From an uncultured Clostridium sp. (GTDB lineage: Bacteria > Bacillota > Clostridia > Lachnospirales > Lachnospiraceae), in contig CAMEWU010000106.1 of the NCBI GenBank assembly GCA_945946715.1, positions 1-7,928 on the forward strand: a stretch of 7,928 bases of DNA, read 5' to 3'. A program made the position numbers and the translations under genes. Of this stretch, positions 1-7,000 are shown in pieces (positions within the stretch are counted from its first letter, which is position 1; the number at the start of each line of letters is the position of its first letter). The notes beneath the pieces are model-generated. The model did not search any database. It had not been told where the DNA came from and saw nothing but the letters and a program-made list of their open reading frames with translations.

Positions 1-51
1 ATACTGGTAGCCGTAATCATTGCATCTGTTGGTTATTATTTCCGGGCCGGA
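1..51 (+). other. C-terminal part of an N-terminal membrane helix of the first gene
   Basis: The 17 codons read ILVAVIIASVGYYFRAG in the frame of the downstream gene. An aliphatic stretch ending in small residues and aromatics, then a polar Asn/Lys/Arg-rich helix, is typical of the pilin N-terminal helix that crosses the membrane before assembly. The leader peptide and cleavage site would be within roughly 20-30 codons upstream, outside the window. Confidence 0.7.
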
Positions 52-2523
52 CAGGTAAGTAGAAATAACAAGAATAATTTCTATTATCTGGAAAAAGCCA
101 TGGATGAAATTTATAGTGGCGTAGGAAATGATACAATTGAACATCTTATGTCGGCATATTCGGATACAATGGAAGTATTAGTACGATATGATGCAGTAAG
201 AAAAGAATATGTACGTATTGATGAGGCTGAAGCAAATGAAATTATGAAGCAGAAGTTTTTGAGTGAAATTGCGAATGATACCTCATATAAGAATCAAGAA
301 GAATTAAAGACGCATATTGCTAGTTTCCTTTCTGAGGAAACAAAGAATGCGAATGTTGAATTAGTTACTACAACAGATTTAGACAAACCGAGAATGTATT
401 TGGAGATTGTTACTAAGACTGTTACAAACAACGGTGTTTCAACGGAAGTATATGATAAAATTATTATTCATAACATTACTGTAAGCAGAACCGTTGAGGG
501 TGATTCAAACGGAAACAAGAATGGTTATATGCAGACAATTACTACTGATATAACAATATCAGAGCCTGGCTTTGGTGTTTCATTTAGTGATGCTGATGAA
601 TTAAGCAGCCCAATCTATGATTTTTCCATGATTGCGGATAGAGGTATTGAATTTGATTTCAATAGTGCCCCAATTAATGATAAAAAAGAAGTCAGTATCA
701 ATGGTAATGTATATGCAGCATCTGATTTTTATAATAAGGATTATACAAGCTTAGCAAATGGTACAGATGCATTGGCGAATCCTTGTGACGGACGGTCAAA
801 TGATCAGACATTATATTCCGGCCTTTATACGGATGGCGGTACAGTATCCATTCGTGCAGATAAAGTGATTGTTCCTGGAACAATAGCGGTTATGAATGAT
901 AGTACATTAAGATTAAGTGGTCGTACCGATAGTCTGTTAAACATTGGCGAGTCTTCGTTAACAACTCAGTTAGCAGATGTTTGGACAGACAATATTGTAC
1001 TTGCACCATCCTCTGTACGTACTTCCGGATTAAATACAGATAATGGTACATTAAGCATGTATGCAAATGTATATGTCGCTGATGATTTGGAAATAAACAG
1101 TGATGATGCAAATATTACATTAACTGGTAATTACTACGGATATAATTATTCGCAGAATATAGAAAATCAGACGGATGATTATTATTCTAAGCTGTCAGAA
1201 TATGCGAATGGTACAGCTTTTGGTGGTAATAAGGCACATTTCAACAGTAGTGCTATATTAATCAATGGCAACGGTGCAAATCTTGACTTTACTCACGTTG
1301 CACAGTTACATGTTGCAGGACGTGCATATATTGAGACTTCTCGTGAGAAGGTTGTAGATGCTGATACCCAAAATAATTCCAGCACAACGACTTATATTCC
1401 GGCAAAGGACAGTGAGGGAAATGTGTACAAGGATATTCAGACAGGTGAATCAATCTCCATTAAGAGTAATCAGTTAGCTTACTTTGCCTCTTCCGTATAC
1501 ACAGAAGAAGAAGTAGGTGCTGGTAGTTCTATGTTAGGATTTCCAAAGTTTACCGGAAGACTTGAAAAAGATGCATTAATTAAAGAAGATATTAAGTTTT
1601 GGTTGAATCAGGATAATCCTGTGGTAACTTGTACAATCGCCGGTCAGGATTATAACTTTTTACAGTTTAGAGATGCAAGGGCTTCCAAAGATTTCTTCAA
1701 CTGGTATGCAAATGAGATGCCAAATGATGAAGACTACAGGGGAACGAATATTGTTAATGTTAAAACTTATGATAACTTCTTGCTGAACAATATTTCTGTT
1801 GATTCTACCAGTGAACTGTATAAGACTGTCATTACAACAAGTGGTACTTATACAACAGGTTCCCTTGGCTTAGATGGAGAAACTTTAACTGTTACTGATG
1901 GAAATATGTTTAACACGGCAATTACCAATTTTGCTAATATTGCAAATGCCAGAAATGCAGATTACAAGGAACTCCGTTATGGTTTAGTAACGATTGATAG
2001 TGAGTTGTATTCAGATGAAACAATTAAAGCTCAAAAGCAAGCAGAAGAAGCTGCGATTGCAGATATGCGTTATGCAAGTATCACACCAATTAACCAATAT
2101 TTAGAATTTAGTGACATAACCAGTGATAAATATTACAGTGATATAGCAAGTTATAAAGTATGGATTAGCAATGATGATGTACATGTAGGCGCTGAATGTG
2201 CAAATTCAAGTGGTGTTGTTACAGGTATGATTATTGCAAAAGGTGATGTTACATTCGATTCAAGCATTAAGAAATTCGAGGGTTTGATTGTAACGGGTAG
2301 CAAGATTAAAGTAGATCATGCTATGGAATTTTCTGCAAACAAAGTGGTGGTTCGTACTATTTTAACGACGGCTGAACAGAATTCGGAATATGAATATATT
2401 TGTAAATTGTTTAAGGATTATGTTGAATCATCAGGTAATAACATAACAGAAGGTGTACCGGTTGGTAAGATTGAAGTTGGAGACGTTCTTCTGTATGAAA
2501 ACTGGAAGAAGAATGCAGAGTAG
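1..2523 (+). CDS. PilX/GspK-like large minor pilin, 5' end missing
   Basis: The frame is open from base 1 to the TAG at 2521-2523, giving 840 visible residues; the true start lies upstream. The first 17 codons encode the end of a hydrophobic helix (ILVAVIIASVGYYFRAG), followed by a polar amphipathic helix (about 1-120). This is the layout of PilX/GspK-type pilins, whose prepilin leader would lie just upstream of the window. An ATG at 100 exists but would remove the membrane segment, so it is not the likely start. The rest is Asn/Asp/Thr/Ser/Tyr-rich with many short alternating beta-strands, for example at 691-723, 838-921, 1045-1146, 1246-1335 and 2161-2361. The last of these has a G-x-I-x-A-x-G-D-V rhythm reminiscent of bactofilin or beta-solenoid rungs. 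Four cysteines are present. PilX/GspK proteins are usually about 170-330 residues, so this one is greatly enlarged. Probable role: exported minor pilin in the initiation or tip complex. The pilin class is likely; the solenoid fold is inferred by eye. Confidence 0.75.
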   Translation: MLVAVIIASVGYYFRAGQVSRNNKNNFYYLEKAMDEIYSGVGNDTIEHLMSAYSDTMEVLVRYDAVRKEYVRIDEAEANEIMKQKFLSEIANDTSYKNQEELKTHIASFLSEETKNANVELVTTTDLDKPRMYLEIVTKTVTNNGVSTEVYDKIIIHNITVSRTVEGDSNGNKNGYMQTITTDITISEPGFGVSFSDADELSSPIYDFSMIADRGIEFDFNSAPINDKKEVSINGNVYAASDFYNKDYTSLANGTDALANPCDGRSNDQTLYSGLYTDGGTVSIRADKVIVPGTIAVMNDSTLRLSGRTDSLLNIGESSLTTQLADVWTDNIVLAPSSVRTSGLNTDNGTLSMYANVYVADDLEINSDDANITLTGNYYGYNYSQNIENQTDDYYSKLSEYANGTAFGGNKAHFNSSAILINGNGANLDFTHVAQLHVAGRAYIETSREKVVDADTQNNSSTTTYIPAKDSEGNVYKDIQTGESISIKSNQLAYFASSVYTEEEVGAGSSMLGFPKFTGRLEKDALIKEDIKFWLNQDNPVVTCTIAGQDYNFLQFRDARASKDFFNWYANEMPNDEDYRGTNIVNVKTYDNFLLNNISVDSTSELYKTVITTSGTYTTGSLGLDGETLTVTDGNMFNTAITNFANIANARNADYKELRYGLVTIDSELYSDETIKAQKQAEEAAIADMRYASITPINQYLEFSDITSDKYYSDIASYKVWISNDDVHVGAECANSSGVVTGMIIAKGDVTFDSSIKKFEGLIVTGSKIKVDHAMEFSANKVVVRTILTTAEQNSEYEYICKLFKDYVESSGNNITEGVPVGKIEVGDVLLYENWKKNAE
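2224..2331 (+). other. Bactofilin-like / beta-solenoid rungs at the end of the first protein
   Basis: The residues encoded here run G-M-I-I-A-K-G-D-V-T-F, then a short Ser/Lys/Phe stretch, then G-L-I-V-T-G-S-K-I-K-V. Two successive units of Gly, three hydrophobics and a turn with Gly-Asp or Gly-Ser are what stacked beta-solenoid rungs look like in bactofilin-type (polymer-forming) domains. This is pattern recognition only; no profile was run. A similar spacing of hydrophobics in the middle of the protein (bases 838-1335) suggests a longer solenoid. Confidence 0.4.
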
Positions 2524-2530
2524 GTGGTGA
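2522..2530 (+). promoter_or_regulatory. Ribosome binding site of the GspH-like prepilin
   Basis: AGGTGGTGA matches the 16S anti-Shine-Dalgarno complement AGGAGGTGA at eight of nine positions and overlaps the stop codon of the preceding gene. The AGGTGG core leaves seven bases to the ATG at 2535, favouring that ATG over the adjacent one at 2538. The overlap with the upstream stop points to translational coupling. Confidence 0.75.
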
Positions 2531-2534
2531 TAGG

Positions 2535-3212
2535 ATGATGAGACAAAAACATGCTAACAATTTAGGGTATTCTATGGTTGAAATGATTATTGTAGTTGCC
2601 ATTATTGCAATCCTATCAGCTATGTCAGCACTTACTTTGCGATCAGTGGATTCAGCACGGTACAAAAAGGCAGTTTCTACATTAGAATCAGAATTAACAA
2701 CTCTTCGTACAACCACAATGGCTCAGGATAATCGAATGGCTATGTTAATTGGGTGGTCCGACGTAGATGATTCCTATTATATTGTGCGAGGTGCTTGGAC
2801 AAAAGTAGGCAGTGAATCAATGAATTCTTTTCATCAGATAAATGATTTGGCGGACACAGACACATTGAGAGATTCTACCTACTATGATTATACAGGTGTA
2901 GGCAATCCGGTAAAGGTGTTAGAAAGAGGAAGTTTATATTATTACACTGATTCTAAGAGAGATATTGCATCCGGAAATGCATCGACTACAGTTACAATTG
3001 ATGGTCAGAGTGTAACACTGAAAGGCATTGTTGTATCATTTAATAAAGGGGATGGTACTTTCTCAATGCCGGGTACAGTTCTTTCAGATAGTGTAAAGAA
3101 TGTTTCTTTTAGCGTGTATCGAAAGAATAATGAATTAGTTGCAAATGTAATGGTGCAGAGAACAACTGGAATATTCCACGAGACCTATAAAGAATTAGGG
3201 GGTGGCGATTGA
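2535..3212 (+). CDS. Type IV prepilin, GspH/FimT-like minor (pseudo)pilin
   Basis: The product is 225 residues with a classic type III (prepilin) leader: a short basic leader ending in Gly11, then YSMVEM with the conserved Glu at +5 (Glu16), and a hydrophobic helix at about 14-35. Prepilin peptidase would cut between Gly11 and Tyr12. Tyr rather than Phe at +1 is less common but tolerated. The following helix (about 36-70) carries the TLRTTTMAQDNRMAML stretch typical of GspH/FimT/FimU pseudopilins. The C-terminal beta domain contains FNKGDGTFSMPG (from residue 169) and ends in VQRTTGIFHE (207-216), recalling the conserved TGR-type terminus of GspH. No cysteines are present. It starts 11 bases after the upstream gene and ends in a one-base overlap with the next. 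Probable role: membrane-inserted minor pilin that helps prime the pilus. The prepilin call is very sure and the GspH subclass fairly sure. Confidence 0.9.
   Translation: MMRQKHANNLGYSMVEMIIVVAIIAILSAMSALTLRSVDSARYKKAVSTLESELTTLRTTTMAQDNRMAMLIGWSDVDDSYYIVRGAWTKVGSESMNSFHQINDLADTDTLRDSTYYDYTGVGNPVKVLERGSLYYYTDSKRDIASGNASTTVTIDGQSVTLKGIVVSFNKGDGTFSMPGTVLSDSVKNVSFSVYRKNNELVANVMVQRTTGIFHETYKELGGGD
3197..3205 (+). promoter_or_regulatory. Ribosome binding site of the PilW-like prepilin
   Basis: AGGGGGTGG lies inside the 3' end of the upstream gene. Its AGGGGG core is six bases from a TTG at 3209 and nine from the ATG at 3212. Both spacings work. The ATG is preferred because it is the far commoner start and lies in a TGATG stop-start overlap with the upstream TGA (3210-3212), the usual arrangement for coupled re-initiation. 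Confidence 0.65.
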
Positions 3213-4045
3213 TGATAAAAAAGAAATCAAATCAAGGTTTTTCGCTAGTTGAACTTTTGATTGCTATTGCGATTCTGGTTATTATCATGGTGGCACTAGC
3301 TAGCTTTATGGGAAGCACTACAAAGGTTTACACCCGTACCAGAAATGATATTGAGTTACAGCGTTCGGGACAAAGTGTTTATGAATTGATTGCGGATAAG
3401 TTGATGCAGGCATCTGAAGTTCGAATCGGTCGGGACGGAAAAGAATATGCAATGTATGGAACCAATGATTCTGATGCGATACTGGAAACAGGACATTTAA
3501 TGAAACGAACAAGTAGTACTCCAATACCAACTGTATCAGATGGTGGTAAAGACTTATATGCGTTTAGTGCTATGGATGAGTCAGATAAGCCAATTGATTA
3601 TATTTGCATTCGATATGAGTATAAGGATACAATTGGTGGAGGCGGTAAATATCGGGAAGCTGTAGACTGTTATTACTTTAAGGATAATAAAGTATATTTG
3701 GTACGTAATACAGCAACTAATGTTAGAAGCGATTCCGTATATTCACCGGCTGTTGGTGAAGCAGATTATAAGAAGACAACGAACGATGTTACAACCACAA
3801 TGGATATAGATGATTATATCGATTCATCAGCGGTTACGGAAGATGATTTAATTTCTTCTAATTTCACAGGAATCTATGGATATGCTATTCCGGATGAAAA
3901 TGCTATATATCTCACCATGAATTTAGAGAAGCAATCCATGGAACAGGTATCACAGGGTATGGTTACCATTCGTAATAGTTATGTGTTACAGCCTAGAAAG
4001 TATGAGCCTGTTGTAATTAGAGAAAATGGTGACTTGGTAAACTAG
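3212..4045 (+). CDS. Type IV prepilin, PilW/GspJ-like minor (pseudo)pilin
   Basis: The product is 277 residues from the ATG at 3212 (278 if the in-frame TTG at 3209 is used). The leader MIKKKSNQG is cut after Gly9 before FSLVELLIAIAIL, a textbook type IV prepilin site with Glu at +5 (Glu14), followed by a hydrophobic helix to about residue 32. The next segment, with TRTRNDIELQRSGQ, is characteristic of PilW/GspJ-type proteins. The rest is a beta-rich domain ending in MVTIRNSYVLQPRKYEP, where an Arg-containing strand near the end fits the same family. The only two cysteines, Cys132 (YICIRYEY) and Cys153 (AVDCYYF), lie in neighbouring predicted strands and could form a disulfide outside the membrane. 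The TGATG overlap couples it to the GspH-like gene. Probable role: minor pilin in the initiation or tip complex with its two neighbours. Confidence 0.9.
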   Translation: MIKKKSNQGFSLVELLIAIAILVIIMVALASFMGSTTKVYTRTRNDIELQRSGQSVYELIADKLMQASEVRIGRDGKEYAMYGTNDSDAILETGHLMKRTSSTPIPTVSDGGKDLYAFSAMDESDKPIDYICIRYEYKDTIGGGGKYREAVDCYYFKDNKVYLVRNTATNVRSDSVYSPAVGEADYKKTTNDVTTTMDIDDYIDSSAVTEDDLISSNFTGIYGYAIPDENAIYLTMNLEKQSMEQVSQGMVTIRNSYVLQPRKYEPVVIRENGDLVN

Positions 4046-4055
4046 ATAGAATGAG

Positions 4056-4062
4056 AAAGGAG
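4056..4062 (+). promoter_or_regulatory. Ribosome binding site of the giant surface protein
   Basis: AAAGGAG with a six-base spacer before the ATG at 4069 is a strong, well placed site. The whole 23-base gap (4046-4068) holds only this site; there is no inverted repeat or T-run, so transcription should continue from the prepilin genes. Confidence 0.85.
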
Positions 4063-4068
4063 TAGATT

Positions 4069-7000
4069 ATGTTAAAAAGTAAAAAAGCAAAAATCATAAT
4101 TGGTATTTTAGGTATACTGATTGTCCTGATTGCATCTTCTATCTGGGTTTCATTTACCTTTCGTTCAAATTCAGTAAATGATTTTGAATACGATACTATG
4201 GCAAACAATGATACTTCCTTAGGAACGAAGACACAGATAGATAATATTATTGATATGTCTAATACTGCAAATTCAAGTACGGAAGAGGGATATGATACAT
4301 CAAATTATTATATCTATATCATTACACCAAAGGGAAAATCCCCATCTTCGGCAGTACAGGATTTTATGACAAGTGCCAGCAATGGATTCCGGGATGAAAT
4401 TATTAATAATAACCGAACCATTGATGCAACCATGCCGGAAGGGAAAATCGTATGTGAAGTTTATAATGTATCGGATCTGAATAGTATGGATGCAACAAGC
4501 TTGTCAACAGAGCTTGGAAAAGCGGATATGATATATCTGTATACAGATTCAGTCCTTAGTTATTCAGCAGAAGGTTCTCAGATTGGAGAAAATTTATACG
4601 AATTCTTAGGACGCTACATGACAGACAAGCCGGTTATCATTAATTATGCTTTGAAGGATAGTGGTTCTAAGGATGATGATGAGCCGGATGTTCCGGTTAC
4701 TCCGGGCACTGTGTCTAGAACCTATACTATGACAACCCAGGATTTCAAATTAAGTTGGAAGCGGACACAAACCGTTAATATTAGTAACTGGACAAAGAAC
4801 ACACTTGAAGTGAATACGGTTAATGTATTAAAAGCTTATATTACTTCTATGTGGTTCTCTCGTTATGAAGTTGGTTCAACAGTTCCGGCTGGATATGCTA
4901 CTTGGGCTGATTATTGGAAACGAACAGCTATTAGTTCTGGTTCAGGAGGAGATCCGGCAACTGAAGCAGTTGCTACAATGAATATTTTATTCATCTATGG
5001 TAATGATACAGACGCTTCAGGTATTGCTGATCTTGGTACATGGTTGGCAGGAGATGGAAAGTCAGCATTCTTCTCAAGAAATACAGAAGCTGCTAATATG
5101 CCAACAGAATATAAAGTGGAAGCTGTACGTGCAGATGCATTGACGATTGACAGCTTTTATGTAAAGGATGCAGAGGGAAATAGAATTAAGGCACCAGATA
5201 ATACGGATGTTAAAAAGTATGACTTGATTCTCATTGCACCACATGATTATACTTCTCACGATATCAGTGAGGATGTAAGAACGACAATGAATACATTGTC
5301 AACAGATACAAATGGGGTTACCTATATCTTATTTGGTACATTACCGGATACTTCTGGTAGTAGTGGTGGAAGTGGTTCCGGCGGAAGCGGAACCAGCGAA
5401 AATATTACCATTGATGTTTCTACAAACTTTGGTAAATTGGTAGATTCAGCGATAACAACTACCGGATACGCAAAGATTAATAATGCATTAGTAATCGGTT
5501 TTGATTTTATGGATACCTTGGCAAATGCACCGGATAAGAATCAGACTAAGGTTACTAAGATTGTTAATTTAATTAATAAGAGTCGTTTCCGTACATTTAG
5601 CGGAGGTGGCTCCGGTGGCATCAGTGGTTCTACTTCGACAACTGCTTACAGAGTATTGGAGTTGCAGCCTTGTTATCCAATTGATTTGGATGTTGCATAT
5701 AGCAGTACGGTAACATTGGGACAACATCCTGCAAAGTATACTATTAAGGGAAATTATTATACCATTCCTGCCAATGTGGTAAGTGGTGTATCAGAAGATG
5801 ATGTTTCACCGGGAATTGAGTATTACAAGTGGGATTTATCGGTTGCAAAACTTTCTTATGCACTTGGAATTCCTGCAAGTAATATAGAATTGGTTCAGAT
5901 GTCTACGGCTGAGTTTGTTACCTCAAAGGCGGATGCAGCAACCGCTTACGATTTGATTTACATTGGTGGTAATAAGTCTGCATTAAAGCCGGTAGACTGG
6001 TATGGATTTATAACAGATCAAAGTGCTCCGCAATATAATGGTTCTTTAACCAGATATAGTATGTATTCTCATAGTGGTGAATTATTTGATAATTTACAGC
6101 AAGGTAGTGGTATTGATTCAAAGAAAATTGTATATTCTGGTGACGAATATAAGTATATACAGTTAAATGGTAATGATATCACATATGATCGCTATGAGCA
6201 GTTAAAGCAGTATATTGATTCCGGTCGGCCAATTATTGTTGGTGATGAATTATGGGATCGATATGAAGAAGCGAAGTCTTTGGTAAATCCAAGAACGAAT
6301 ACCTGGATAGACGTAGATTCTAATATGTATGCACTGTTAGATTATCTACAGGCTCAGTCAAATGACGGAAAGAAAAATATTCTGACCGGATGGGCAAATC
6401 GAATTCCGCGTTCAGTTGCATCAGCTGACCTTTGGAAGGATGGAATTACTACAGCGGAAAAGGATGCTTATTTGAATGAATATTACGTTGAAGTGAAAGA
6501 GTCGCAGCTAAAAGATAATCCAAATGGTGATTATCAGACACATACCATTGAGAATGCACAGGAGATGTATGGAAGTGCAGGAACAGTAACAGTATGGAAT
6601 GATGCATTAAATAAGCAACTTTCGGATTTGGTATTTAAGGATAGTTACATAAGACCAAAGTATACTGTAACAACCAATGCAGTTTCTTATAAATCTAACG
6701 ATGAATCAACTAAATTGAAGACGATAGATTTAGTAAATGGTAATTTATATTGGAAGATTAAGTTAGAAAATCCAATTGAAGGCCATCAGTATCAGGCTGT
6801 ATTATTAGAAGATTTGAATGACAATGCAGACTTTGATTTAAAAACTGAAAAATTAAGTGCTGTAGCATTTACACCTAATAATGGGACTGGTGATATGGAA
6901 GCTGAGTTAACATACGCAGTGCCAAGTTCGTTCTGGGGAGCTATCAGCTGGCAAGTTGTGGTTATGGATGTTACATTTACCGAGGGTAATGTGTCTGATT

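Noticed and set aside
100..102. ATG at 100 as the start of the first gene
   Set aside because: The frame is open to base 1 and the codons before it encode the end of a membrane helix and a polar helix expected for a pilin, so the ATG is internal.
698..1111. Two minus-strand open frames (61 and 73 codons) inside the first gene
   Set aside because: They lie wholly within a clear plus-strand coding region, are His/Tyr-rich nonsense typical of reading the complement of AT-rich genes, and have no recognisable domain.
3209..3211. TTG as start codon of the PilW-like prepilin
   Set aside because: It is in frame and six bases from the ribosome binding site core, but an ATG follows at once and forms the stop-start overlap. 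The protein differs by one residue only, so the ATG was kept.
4051..4065. Four-codon open frame (ATG to TAG) before the giant gene, overlapping its ribosome binding site
   Set aside because: It has no ribosome binding site of its own and its size is expected by chance.
4046..4068. Possible terminator or promoter between the PilW-like and giant genes
   Set aside because: There is no inverted repeat, no T-run and no room for -35/-10 boxes within the 23-base gap.
5074..5259. Minus-strand open frame of 61 codons, hydrophobic in part
   Set aside because: It is a shadow of the giant gene, which is open and domain-like across this stretch. The same holds for the minus-strand frames at 2411-2716, 3318-3530, 4017-4208 and 7550-7822.
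5341..5358. LPDTSG, resembling a sortase LPXTG-type motif
   Set aside because: It is internal (residues 425-430), is followed by a Gly/Ser linker and further domains, and lacks the hydrophobic segment and basic tail of a sorting signal. The true C-terminus is outside the window.
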